Source: Streptomyces roseifaciens
Lineage (GTDB): Bacteria > Actinomycetota > Actinomycetes > Streptomycetales > Streptomycetaceae
Direction: 5' to 3'
Assembly (NCBI RefSeq): GCF_001445655.1
Contig: NZ_LNBE01000003.1
Location: forward strand, 2,090,530-2,154,529
DNA length: 64,000 nucleotides
The translations under genes were made by a program, and so were the position numbers. The notes beneath the pieces were generated by a model that had not been told where the DNA came from, searched no databases, and saw only the letters and a program-made list of their open reading frames with translations. The stretch's first letter is position 1, and every line of letters starts with the position of its first letter. Below are positions 36,596 to 44,775 of this stretch, piece after piece.

Positions 36596-37546
36596 TCAGC
36601 GCCCCTCGTCCTGGTGCCGGGGACGGCTCGTCGGTGGTTCGGGCAGCCAGTCGTGAGCCGGGTCGTACTCCAGCCATCGGCTCCGGCCGGCTTCTCGCGC
36701 GCAGGCGGCGATGAGGCCGTCCAGCCCCGGGTGTCCGTTTCCGTTGCGCCACAGCAGCGACCAGGCGTACAGCGGTGTGGGGTTGACCAGCGGGACGGAG
36801 CACAGGCCCGGGACCTCCGGCAGGGGTACGTCGGCGGGCAGCAGCGAGAAGCGGTTCGGGTCCTGTGCCACCTCGCCGAGGAAGTGGACGAGCCCCAGGT
36901 TGACGCTCGCGGACCTGTCCCGGATGTCGAATCGCTCGGCGAACTGGTGGAGGAAGTCGAGCCGGTCCAGCGCACCGGGTGACCACAGCACGCTGCCGCG
37001 CAGCTGTTCCGGCCGCAGTGCCGCCTCGGCTGCGAGCGGGTGATCCGTGCTCAGTACGGCGTCCACCGGTTCGAGGCGGACGAGGCGGTGCGCCAGCTGC
37101 GCGTGCAGCGGGGGGTGGACCCGGCCGAAGGCCGCGTCGATGTCGCCGTGCATCAGCGCTGCCGTGACCGACGGCAGGTCGCGCCCGTGCCCCAGCACCA
37201 GCTCCCCGGCCTGCCCGGCGACCTGGGCCAGCGTCCGCATCGGCGCGTAGAGGTGCCCCCAGACGTCGACGCGCAACGGGCGGTCCTTCCCGACCGCCGC
37301 TGCGACTGCGGCGTCGGCGGCGGCCACGGTCTGCCGGGCCGGCCGGAGAAAACGCCGCCCGGCCTCGGTGAGATGAACCCCGCCGCCGGCGCGCTGGAAC
37401 AGCGCGATTCCGAGCAGCGTTTCCAGCCGCGCGATCCGCTTGGACAGTGCCTGCTGGGAGATGGCGAGCGTGCCGGCCGCCCGCCCGAAGTGCAGTTCTT
37501 CGGCGGCGCGAACGAAGGCGCGTACCTGCGCCACGTCGAGATCCAT
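36596..37546 (-). CDS. LysR-family transcriptional regulator
   Basis: A 316-residue regulator with N-terminal HTH (MDLDVAQVRAFVRAAEELHF, then ISQQALSKRIARLE) and a type 2 periplasmic-binding-protein effector domain from about residue 90. ATG 37546 begins right at the HTH, the usual LysR start. It is divergent from the MDR-family reductase gene at 37636, with a perfect palindrome between them. This is the standard LysR arrangement in which the regulator controls the opposite operon (reductase plus hydrolase). Confidence 0.92.
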   Translation of the reverse strand: MDLDVAQVRAFVRAAEELHFGRAAGTLAISQQALSKRIARLETLLGIALFQRAGGGVHLTEAGRRFLRPARQTVAAADAAVAAAVGKDRPLRVDVWGHLYAPMRTLAQVAGQAGELVLGHGRDLPSVTAALMHGDIDAAFGRVHPPLHAQLAHRLVRLEPVDAVLSTDHPLAAEAALRPEQLRGSVLWSPGALDRLDFLHQFAERFDIRDRSASVNLGLVHFLGEVAQDPNRFSLLPADVPLPEVPGLCSVPLVNPTPLYAWSLLWRNGNGHPGLDGLIAACAREAGRSRWLEYDPAHDWLPEPPTSRPRHQDEGR

Positions 37547-37563
37547 GCCTCCCACCATAGGTG

Positions 37564-37578
37564 ACAACCAATGGTTGT
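37564..37578. promoter_or_regulatory. LysR-type operator ACAACCA-A-TGGTTGT
   Basis: A perfect 7-bp inverted repeat around one base sits 18 bp before the LysR start and 58 bp before the reductase start. It fits the T-N11-A pattern expected of LysR binding. Confidence 0.7.
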
Positions 37579-37635
37579 TGACTGCCCTCGTTCGTTGTTG
37601 GATCGCCGGGCGCCCGTGGAGGTTGCATTCTTGGC

Positions 37636-38556
37636 ATGCGAAGACTGATTCCCACGGGGGAGGCGGCGCGTCCCGTCGCCTTCGCCGAAGTCCCCCAGCC
37701 CGTCCCGGAGCCCGGTGAGGCACTGATCAAGGTCGAGGCGTTCGCGCCGAACCGTGGCGAGACGTTCCTCCTCGAACACCCCCGGCCGGGCCTGCTGCCC
37801 GGCAAGGACGTCGCAGGGCTCGTCGTACAGGCCGCAGCCGACGGCTCGGGCCCCGGTATCGGCACCCGCGTGGTCGGGCACCCGGCGCAGGGTGGCTGGG
37901 CCGAGTACGCCGCCGTGCCCACGCACTCGCTCGCAGTGCTCCCGGACAGCATCGACAGCGCACGGGCGGCCGCCCTGCCCCTGGCCGGGATCACCGCCCT
38001 GCGGCTGCTGCGCACGGCCGGCTCCCTGGCCGGCCGACGCGTGCTCCTCACCGGCGCTTCGGGCGGCGTCGGCCACTACGTCACCGAGCTGGCCGTCGGT
38101 GCCGGAGCCGAACTGACCGCGGTGACGGCCACGCCGGTGCGCGGCGAGCGGCTGGCGGCACTGGGCGCCGAGGTGGTGCACGACGTCGCGGCGGCACGAG
38201 GACCGTTCGACGTCGTGCTGGAGTCCACCGGCGGACCGGATCTGCCGCTCGCCCTCTCGAAGGTGCGCCCGGGCGGCACGCTCATCTGGTTCGGCCAGGC
38301 GAGCCGCACGCCGGTGACCCTCGACTTCTTCCAGCTGCTGAGCGGGCCCGAGCGCGTCACGATCCAGCACTTCCACTACACCGGCGCCCCGTACGGATCC
38401 GATCTCGCGGCCCTGGTGCGTCTCGTGGAACAGGGCCGGTTGCATCCCGAGCTCGGCCGGATCGCCCACTGGTCCGGGACCGCCGACACTCTGATCGACC
38501 TGAGAGAGCGCCGGATACGCGGCAAGGCCGTTCTGCTGACAGGAGAAGGACGATGA
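37636..38556 (+). CDS. MDR-family NAD(P)H-dependent quinone oxidoreductase
   Basis: A 306-residue medium-chain reductase without zinc-ligand Cys residues. It has the GroES-like N-terminal part (PEPGEALIKVEAFAPNRGE and LPGKDVAGLVV) and the Rossmann motif LLTGASGGVGHYVTELA with LGAEVVHD following. These are features of zeta-crystallin-type quinone reductases and enoyl reductases. The stop overlaps the next gene in ATGA, so the two are coupled. It is probably controlled by the divergent LysR protein. The substrate is unknown. Confidence 0.87.
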   Translation: MRRLIPTGEAARPVAFAEVPQPVPEPGEALIKVEAFAPNRGETFLLEHPRPGLLPGKDVAGLVVQAAADGSGPGIGTRVVGHPAQGGWAEYAAVPTHSLAVLPDSIDSARAAALPLAGITALRLLRTAGSLAGRRVLLTGASGGVGHYVTELAVGAGAELTAVTATPVRGERLAALGAEVVHDVAAARGPFDVVLESTGGPDLPLALSKVRPGGTLIWFGQASRTPVTLDFFQLLSGPERVTIQHFHYTGAPYGSDLAALVRLVEQGRLHPELGRIAHWSGTADTLIDLRERRIRGKAVLLTGEGR

Positions 38557-39545
38557 GCGCCGCCGAGTTCGCCGCAGCCCAGTGGACACGTGCCACCGGT
38601 GCGGGCGTCGACCCCCACGAGTACCGTCGCGTCACCGACGGCCTCACCTCCGTCGCCGACTGGGGACCGTCCTTCCTGCGCACCGGACACGCCTACCTGG
38701 AACGCGCAGAGGTCGCGAAATCCTCCGTCTCGGCAGGTGAGCACCTGCTGATGGCGGCGCGGTGGTTCCACCTCGCCACGCTCGCACCGTACGCGGAGGC
38801 CGGCCGCGCCGCCGCCGAGGCGGACCAGGCCTTGGGCAGAGCCCTCGCGGTGCTGGAGCCCGGTGCGCGGCGCGTGAGCGGCGAAGGGTTCACCGGCCGG
38901 CTGCGCGGCCCCGCCGACGCGCCCGGCACCGTGGTCGTCGTCCCCGGCCTGGACTCGGCCAAGGAGGAATTCCTCGACCTGGTGTCCGCGCTGCTGGCCA
39001 GGGGGCTGGCGGTGTTCGCGATGGACGGCCCCGGGCAGGGCTCGCTCGCCGCCACGACGACCCTCACGCCGGACTACGAGCAGGTCGTGGGCCGGGTCGT
39101 CGACGCCCTCGGCGTCGAACGCATCGGACTCGTCGGCCTCAGCCTGGGCGGCTACTTCGCGGCCCGGACCGCGGCACTGGAGACGCGCGTGGCGGCGGTC
39201 GCAACCGTCAGCGGACCCTTCCGCCTCGACTGGGAGGAACTGCCCCCGCCAGTACGAGACATCATGGCCCGACGCGCCGGAGGAGACGACGCCGCCCACG
39301 AGTTCGCCCGCCAGGTGGACCTCTCCGCCCTGGCACCGCGCATCGCTGCCCCGCTGCTGGTCGTGGACGGAGGCCAGGACGTCATTCCCGGCGTGACGAA
39401 CGGCGAGCCGCTGGCCCGTCTGGCACCGCACGGCACCCATCTGTCCGTCCCGCACGGCGATCACCTCCTCGGCAACGCGCGGCCCGACTGGCTGTCCCAC
39501 CTCACCGACCACATCGCGCACACCCTGATCGGAGGACGAGGATGA
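38553..39545 (+). CDS. alpha/beta hydrolase (FrsA / dihydropseudooxynicotine-hydrolase-like)
   Basis: A 330-residue hydrolase with a helical N-terminal cap (about residues 1-110, with AGEHLLMAARWFHLATL). The hydrolase core has VVVVPGLDSAKEEF, nucleophile Ser in GLSLGGYFAA, an acid candidate in DGGQDVI and His in HGDHLLGN. The N-terminal helical cap is typical of C-C bond hydrolases of the 2,6-dihydropseudooxynicotine hydrolase group and FrsA esterases. It is coupled to the reductase by an ATGA overlap. Together they could reduce and cleave an unsaturated ketone. It converges with the isochorismatase-like gene 24 bp away. Confidence 0.83.
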   Translation: MSAAEFAAAQWTRATGAGVDPHEYRRVTDGLTSVADWGPSFLRTGHAYLERAEVAKSSVSAGEHLLMAARWFHLATLAPYAEAGRAAAEADQALGRALAVLEPGARRVSGEGFTGRLRGPADAPGTVVVVPGLDSAKEEFLDLVSALLARGLAVFAMDGPGQGSLAATTTLTPDYEQVVGRVVDALGVERIGLVGLSLGGYFAARTAALETRVAAVATVSGPFRLDWEELPPPVRDIMARRAGGDDAAHEFARQVDLSALAPRIAAPLLVVDGGQDVIPGVTNGEPLARLAPHGTHLSVPHGDHLLGNARPDWLSHLTDHIAHTLIGGRG

Positions 39546-39569
39546 ACCACTTCACCGGGGATCCTGGTA

Positions 39570-40193
39570 TCAGGCGGGAAGGGCATCGACGGTGGGGACG
39601 ACGGTGCCGAACAGGTCGGTGATGGTGGTCAGGGCGGCGGTCCGGAGGGCGGCGGCGGGCAGGACGGCGCCGTCGGGTGCGGTGAGGGCGCGGGTTGCGG
39701 TGGCTTCGGCGACGACCGTGGGGCGGTAGCCGAGGTTGAAGGCGCCCTGAGCTGTGTAGTTGACGCACATGTGGGTCATGAAGCCGGCTATGACCAGGTC
39801 CCTGCCGCTGCCCGGGGCGGCGCCCAGGCCGGTCAGGGTCTTCTCCAGGTCGGTGAGGTGGAAGGAATTGGGGAACTGCTTGACCACGACCGCCTCGCCG
39901 TCCACCGGAGCGACTTCGTCGCTGATGGCGCCGATGCGGGCGCGGATGTCGTAAGGGGTGTTCTCGCCGCCGTCGTTGATGATGTGGATGACCGGGATGC
40001 CCGCGGTGCGGGCGCGCTCCAGGAGGCGGGCGCCGGCTGCGAGGGCTTCTTCGGCGCCTTCCAGGGCCATGACGCCGCTGCGGTAGGTGTTCTGGAAGTC
40101 GACCATGATGAGGACGGAGTCGCTCAGCCTGGGCGGCCGGCTGTCCAGGCCGATGACGTCGCGCAGGGTCGTGGAGGGCTGGTTGCTGCTCAT
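39570..40193 (-). CDS. isochorismatase-like cysteine hydrolase
   Basis: A 207-residue hydrolase with the family triad: Asp in IMVDFQNTY, Lys in VVVKQFPNSF and Cys in AGFMTHMCVNYTA. The cis-peptide region VIAGFMTH is also intact. ATG 40193 starts MSSNQPSTTL. An upstream in-frame start at 40280 would add a basic tail. Enzymes of this group hydrolyse amides or enol ethers such as nicotinamide or isochorismate. The specific substrate is not evident. It lies 111 bp downstream of the GlxA-type regulator on the same strand and is probably its target. Confidence 0.88.
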   Translation of the reverse strand: MSSNQPSTTLRDVIGLDSRPPRLSDSVLIMVDFQNTYRSGVMALEGAEEALAAGARLLERARTAGIPVIHIINDGGENTPYDIRARIGAISDEVAPVDGEAVVVKQFPNSFHLTDLEKTLTGLGAAPGSGRDLVIAGFMTHMCVNYTAQGAFNLGYRPTVVAEATATRALTAPDGAVLPAAALRTAALTTITDLFGTVVPTVDALPA

Positions 40194-40304
40194 GGGATGC
40201 CTTTCGCAGGGGAATTTCATAGGGGAATTTCGTAGGGGAACGAGGCAGGGCGGAGCTGCCCGCCTGGCCGGAGTGAGCACTGGGGCTATCGGTGGGTGGA
40301 GAGG

Positions 40305-41297
40305 TCAGGTGGTCCGGGTGCGGAAGCGGCGGCGGTACGCCGCGGGGGTGGTGGCGAGCTGTCGTTTGAACGCCCGGTGCAGGGTCTCCACCGAACCGAG
40401 CCCGGCCGCGGCCGCCACCTGATCGAGCGGGTCGTCGGTGGTCTCCAGCAGACGCCGGGCCGTCTCGACCCGGGCGGCCTCGACGTAGGCGGCGGGACTG
40501 GCGCCGGTCTCCTGTCCGAAGACGCGGGCGAAGTGCCGCTCGCTCAGGCACATCCGGGCCGCCAGCACCTCCGCGGACAGGTCCTCGTCGAGGTGGTCGG
40601 CGATCCACAGCCGCAGCTCGTCGATGTCGCGGCGGGCGGAGGCGGGCCGGCTGAGCGGCACGGAGAACTGGCTCTGCCCGCCCTGCCGCTTGAGGTACAT
40701 CACCAGCTGCCGGGCCACCGCCAGCGCGACGTCCTCGCCGAGGTCCTCGGCCACCAGCGCCAGCGCGAGGTCCAGGCAGGCGCTGATGCCGGCGCCCGTC
40801 CACAGCCGGCCGCGGTCGGCCCGGACGAAGATCGGATCCGGGTCGACCGTGACGGCCGGGTGGTCGGCGGCGAGCCGGGCGGCGGTCGACCAGTGCGTGG
40901 TCGCCGTCTTCCCGTCCAGCAGCCCGGCTGCCGCCAGGACGTGCGCACCCACGCACACCGACGCCACCCGCCGGGCGTGCGTGGCGGTCTCCTTCACCCA
41001 CGCCACCACATCGGTGTCGATACGGGCGACGGGGCCGTCGTCGGTCATGTCGACCGCGCCGGGTACGAGGAGGGTGTCCACCTGCCCACCGACCTCGTCG
41101 AAGGCCAGATCGGCCAGCAGCCGCACACCCGCCGACGTCCGCACCTCGCCGGCGGCCGGCCCGGCGAGGCGGACCCGGTAGCCGGCGCGGCCCGCGGTCT
41201 CCCGGTTGGCCAGTGCGAAGACCTCGGCAGGGCCGGCGACGTCGAGGAGATCGACATCGGGGAAGACCGCGATGACGACACGGTGCGAAAGGGGCAT
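40305..41297 (-). CDS. GlxA-type (DJ-1/PfpI + AraC) transcriptional regulator
   Basis: A 330-residue regulator with two domains. An N-terminal DJ-1/PfpI-like amidotransferase fold has VVIAVFPDVDLLDVAGPAEV and a nucleophile-elbow Cys in VASVCVGAHVLAAAG. A C-terminal AraC HTH pair has ARMCLSERHFARVFGQETG and VAAAAGLGSVETLHRAFK. ATG 41297 is preferred over an upstream in-frame codon. The partner gene downstream is a cysteine hydrolase, a common pairing. It probably senses a small metabolite related to that hydrolase. Confidence 0.92.
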   Translation of the reverse strand: MPLSHRVVIAVFPDVDLLDVAGPAEVFALANRETAGRAGYRVRLAGPAAGEVRTSAGVRLLADLAFDEVGGQVDTLLVPGAVDMTDDGPVARIDTDVVAWVKETATHARRVASVCVGAHVLAAAGLLDGKTATTHWSTAARLAADHPAVTVDPDPIFVRADRGRLWTGAGISACLDLALALVAEDLGEDVALAVARQLVMYLKRQGGQSQFSVPLSRPASARRDIDELRLWIADHLDEDLSAEVLAARMCLSERHFARVFGQETGASPAAYVEAARVETARRLLETTDDPLDQVAAAAGLGSVETLHRAFKRQLATTPAAYRRRFRTRTT

Positions 41298-41398
41298 GAC
41301 CCCATCCTCACCGCGACCGCTCATGACTGCAATGACGGCTATCTGTCACATCCGGACATGCGGCCGAGTCCTTGTCGTTGCCACTGAGGTCGTTGCTG

Positions 41399-42274
41399 TC
41401 ACCTTTCCAGCAGCGGACGCAGCTCGGCATGAGCCCACCCGCTGAGCCGGGTGGGAGTGGTGGTGAGCAAGTCCCGGGGCTGCTCGGGCACCAGTTCGCG
41501 CGATCCGGTGGTCATCCCGACGATGCCCTCCACCGCCGAGGGGTGCAGCCCGGCCGCGCGCAGCGCGTCCCGGGTCGCGTCGTCGCTGACGGGGTCGAGC
41601 CGGATCGGATACCCGAGCGCATCGGTGAGGATCTGTGCGACCTGCTGGAAGGTGAGGTCTTCCGGACCGTGCACGGCCTGGACCGTCCGGCCCTGCCAGG
41701 TGTCGCTCAGCAGCCGGGCCGCGACCACGTCCCCGATGTCGCGCGGATCGACCCACGGCATCGGACGGCCGGGATCGAACGCCGTGGTCAGGACGCCTCG
41801 GGAGAGTCCTTCGAGGTCGAACAGGAGGTTGGTGAAGAAGTACGCGCACCGCAGGTGCAGCACGTCCGCTCCGGTGGCGTCGAGTTGTTCCTCGATCCCG
41901 GCCAGGGCGTCGATGTGTCCGACCCCGTGCCGCTTCTCCGCCCCGATACTGCTCAAGAACACCACCCGCCCCACATCCCCGACCCGGGCGGCCGCCACCA
42001 GCGGCGCCGCGGTCCGCAGCGAGGTCTCGATCGGATCCGCTGTCGTATGCGGAGTGGGATCGACCCAGAAGACGGTTCCCGCTCCCGCCACCGCCTCGCG
42101 GACGAATCCGGCGTCCGTCAGGTCACCCCTGCGCACATCGGCCCGCGTCCGGGTCGCCTCATCCAGGCGGGCCGGGTCACGGACCAGGACGCGGGGACGG
42201 ACACCGGCCTGGAGCAGAAGCCGCACCACGCGCGATCCCACGTGTCCCGTCGGTGTGGTGACCACGATGCTCAT
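41399..42274 (-). CDS. NmrA-like NAD(P)-binding protein
   Basis: A 291-residue atypical short-chain dehydrogenase. It begins MSIVVTTPTGHVGSRVVRLLLQAG, the NAD(P)-binding Gly motif of NmrA/QOR2-type proteins, and then VRRGDLTDAGFVREAVAGAG. There is no YxxxK catalytic pair. Members act as redox sensors or as reductases such as azoreductase- or quinone-type enzymes. ATG 42274 directly precedes the fold. It lies between the GlxA-type regulator and a divergent Ntn-hydrolase gene, with 205 bp of non-coding sequence on the latter side. It is probably monocistronic. Confidence 0.87.
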   Translation of the reverse strand: MSIVVTTPTGHVGSRVVRLLLQAGVRPRVLVRDPARLDEATRTRADVRRGDLTDAGFVREAVAGAGTVFWVDPTPHTTADPIETSLRTAAPLVAAARVGDVGRVVFLSSIGAEKRHGVGHIDALAGIEEQLDATGADVLHLRCAYFFTNLLFDLEGLSRGVLTTAFDPGRPMPWVDPRDIGDVVAARLLSDTWQGRTVQAVHGPEDLTFQQVAQILTDALGYPIRLDPVSDDATRDALRAAGLHPSAVEGIVGMTTGSRELVPEQPRDLLTTTPTRLSGWAHAELRPLLER

Positions 42275-42479
42275 GGAAAACACCCCTTCTTTACGGCACT
42301 GGCGTGCCACGCACTCTAGAGCGCCGCATGGTCGTGGTCGCTTCCCCAGGCCAGCACACACTGGCGAGCCGCCCTTTCGCACACGGCCGGTGCAGAGCCG
42401 CGTCCCCCTCCACCGCCCGGTTTCCGCCCGGCTCCTCGGGCGCAGTATCGGGAGGGCGGCAACTGCAGAGGGGGAGTTC

Positions 42480-43028
42480 ATGACCGTGATCGTCGGACTC
42501 GTACACAACGAGCGGGTGCACCTGGGCGGGGATTCGGCCGGTGTCTCCGGCCTCAGACTCACCGTCCGCCGGGACCCGAAGATCTTCCGCAACGGCCCCT
42601 ACGCCCTGGGCTTCACCACCAGCTTCCGCATGGGCCAGCTGCTGCACCACGCGTTCAAGGCGCCCAAGCCCAAGGGCGACCTGGACCATTTCATGACCAC
42701 CGTCTTCGTCGACAAGCTGCGCACCTGTCTCAAGAACGGCGGCTGGTCGCGCAAGGACTGCGAGCAGGAACAGGCCGGGACGTTCCTCGTCGGCATATAC
42801 GGCCGTCTGTTCGCCGTCTACGACGACTACCAGATAGCCGAGCCCGCCGACGGGTACGCAGCGGTGGGGTGCGGGGACGAATTCGCGCTCGGCGCTCTGC
42901 ACGCCACCGTGGGCCTGGACCTCAAACCACGTAAGCGTCTGGCCCTGGCACTCGCGGCCGCCGGCCACCACAGCGCGGGAGTCTCCGAACCGTTCAGGTA
43001 CGTCACCGCGCGGAAGTGTTCCGCCTGA
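42480..43028 (+). CDS. proteasome-like Ntn-hydrolase superfamily protein
   Basis: A 182-residue protein starting MTVIVGLVHNERVHLGGDSA. After Met removal, Thr would be the N-terminal nucleophile, and the GGDSAG segment corresponds to the proteasome beta/HslV second strand. A later conserved-looking stretch is AGTFLVGIYGRLFAVYDDYQ followed by GYAAVGCGDEFALGAL. It resembles the stand-alone proteasome-like proteins of actinomycetes and phages, not the 20S proteasome subunits. ATG 42480 has GAGGGGGAG upstream. Substrate and assembly are unknown. It is a single gene with a hairpin downstream. Confidence 0.8.
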   Translation: MTVIVGLVHNERVHLGGDSAGVSGLRLTVRRDPKIFRNGPYALGFTTSFRMGQLLHHAFKAPKPKGDLDHFMTTVFVDKLRTCLKNGGWSRKDCEQEQAGTFLVGIYGRLFAVYDDYQIAEPADGYAAVGCGDEFALGALHATVGLDLKPRKRLALALAAAGHHSAGVSEPFRYVTARKCSA

Positions 43029-43118
43029 TCATGAGGGCTCACGCTCTCGTCCGGGCCGGCGTCCACCCTTAGGGCCCCGCCGACCCGGAGGCAGGCAATG
43101 CCGGCCACCCTGGTGAGG

Positions 43119-43137
43119 CCTACGCATCACGCGTAGG
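43119..43137. terminator. hairpin between convergent genes
   Basis: CCTACGC and GCGTAGG (7-bp arms, 5-nt loop) lie between the Ntn-hydrolase stop (43028) and the stop of the leftward monooxygenase (43146). Confidence 0.6.
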
Positions 43138-43145
43138 ACGCCGCT

Positions 43146-44735
43146 TCAGCGGGGTGTCGAGCAAGTGATTGAGGTGAGGGCGTGCCGGAGGGTGGCGGGG
43201 TCGCCGGGTGGGCGGTCGCGCCAGCGGGCGCCGACGTGGCCGTCAGGCCGGACGAGCAGTGCTCCGTGCGGGCCGAGGCCGCAGAGGTCGGTGTGCTCCT
43301 CGGGAAGGGTCTCGATGCGGAGCGGCCATGGTGCCGCGGCCTGCTGACTCCAGGAGGTGGGATCCGGGGTGAGCAGGGTGAACCATTCGCCGACCGCGTC
43401 GAGCGTGGAGCGGTTGTGTGCGAGCCAGAGGTGTGGCATGCGGTGGCCGGGCTCTGTGGTGGGGACGTAATCCGTGCCGGTGCCGGTGCCGGTGCCGGTG
43501 CCGGGCGGTTCGGGCGGGGGGTTCACGCCGGTGAGGACGGCGTCGGAGTGGTAGGCGGCGCCGAGCACGAGACCGAGTTGGGCGAAGTACTGCTCCGACC
43601 AGGGGAGCTCGATCCGGGCCGGCGCTGCTTCGCCGGTCCGTAGCTGGTCGCGGCGCCGGTTCTGCACTTGGATCATGAGGTGCGTGTTGGCCACTGCTTG
43701 ACGGAGGGTCCGGTGGGCGACGGGTTGTCGTTCCGTTCCATAGGTGTTCAGCAGGTCTGTTCCGGCCCACCCGTGGAGGACGCCCGCCAGTTTCCAGCAG
43801 AGGTTGTGCACGTCGGCGATGCCGGTGTTCATTCCCAGGCCACCGGTGATGGGGATCGCGTGTGCGGCATCGCCGGTCAGCAGGATCCGGCTGTGGCGGA
43901 AGCGTTCGGCGACAGATGCGTTCATCGTCCAGTGCTGAACCCGCAATACGTCGGCTTGTACGTCGGTGCCGGGGCCCAGGGCACGCGAGACGAGGCCGGC
44001 CCAGTCGGCGTGTGCGGCGTCTTCGGGGGTGGGGGCGAACCAGGCCCAGCCTCCTTCGGGGTAGAGCGGGGCGAAGGCTCCGTGTGGGGTGAAGTAGACC
44101 CCGGCGGGCTGCTGGGCGCACCAGCGGCTGAGATCGGCGTCGAACACGACGGTGGTGAAGCCCGCCATCGCTCCGGGACCGGTCGTGCCGATTCCCAGCC
44201 GCTGCCGGACGGTGGAGTTCGCGCCGTCGGCGGCGATGACGAAACGGGCACGGACGCGCGTCTCCTGACCGCTTCGGTGGTCGGAGAGGACGGCCACGAC
44301 GCTCTCGGCTTCCTCGGCCAGGCCGATGAGCTCGGCCCCGAACCGCACCGGGGCGTCCGCTGCGGCGAGCAGAGCGGGTTCCAGCCGGTCCTGTGAGGTG
44401 ACCACGCCGATCACGGGGCTTTCGGGTACCGGCGCGTTGATCCCGACCATCGCCGCCGTGGCGAAGTCACGGTCCTGCAAGGTGTCGCGGAAGCGGATGC
44501 GGCCGTACTCCGGTGCGAACGCACCGGCCGTGATCCCGGCAGCGAGCCCGAGCTGTCGGTAGATCTCCATTGAGCGGACGTTGACCAGCCGGGCCCGGGG
44601 GAAGGGTGACAGCTCGGCGTGCTTTTCGACCAGCAGTGCCCGTACGCCCCAGCGTTCCAGCAGCGCCCGGGCGGTGAGCCCGACCGGCCCGCCGCCGACG
44701 ATCAATACCGCCACCTCGGTGTCCGCTAAAGGCAC
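43146..44735 (-). CDS. FAD-dependent aromatic monooxygenase with a TTA codon at position 3
   Basis: A 529-residue class A flavoprotein hydroxylase. It has VLIVGGGPVGLTARALLERWG, the motif FVIAADGANSTVR, the FAD-ribose region ILLTGDAAHAIPITGGLGMNTGI and a C-terminal thioredoxin-like extension ending in LLVRPDGHVGARW. It resembles the phenol/polyketide hydroxylases. The start is GTG 44735 with GGAGGAG 6 bp before. The third codon is TTA (44729-44727), so translation should depend on the bldA tRNA in Streptomyces. A 6-bp repeat (43475-43500) encodes Gly-Thr repeats in a linker. It follows the lipase gene by 40 bp and may be cotranscribed. Confidence 0.88.
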   Translation of the reverse strand: MPLADTEVAVLIVGGGPVGLTARALLERWGVRALLVEKHAELSPFPRARLVNVRSMEIYRQLGLAAGITAGAFAPEYGRIRFRDTLQDRDFATAAMVGINAPVPESPVIGVVTSQDRLEPALLAAADAPVRFGAELIGLAEEAESVVAVLSDHRSGQETRVRARFVIAADGANSTVRQRLGIGTTGPGAMAGFTTVVFDADLSRWCAQQPAGVYFTPHGAFAPLYPEGGWAWFAPTPEDAAHADWAGLVSRALGPGTDVQADVLRVQHWTMNASVAERFRHSRILLTGDAAHAIPITGGLGMNTGIADVHNLCWKLAGVLHGWAGTDLLNTYGTERQPVAHRTLRQAVANTHLMIQVQNRRRDQLRTGEAAPARIELPWSEQYFAQLGLVLGAAYHSDAVLTGVNPPPEPPGTGTGTGTGTDYVPTTEPGHRMPHLWLAHNRSTLDAVGEWFTLLTPDPTSWSQQAAAPWPLRIETLPEEHTDLCGLGPHGALLVRPDGHVGARWRDRPPGDPATLRHALTSITCSTPR

Positions 44736-44775
44736 GGCGAGCTCCTCCCGCTCGCCCCGCACCCTACCCGGTCGT

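Noticed and set aside
36490..36714. Rightward small open frame beginning MNTEPSGPARSD next to the palindromes.
   Set aside because: It overlaps the LysR 3' end, has Arg/Pro-rich composition and no recognisable motif. I treat it as non-coding or at most a truncated N-terminus.
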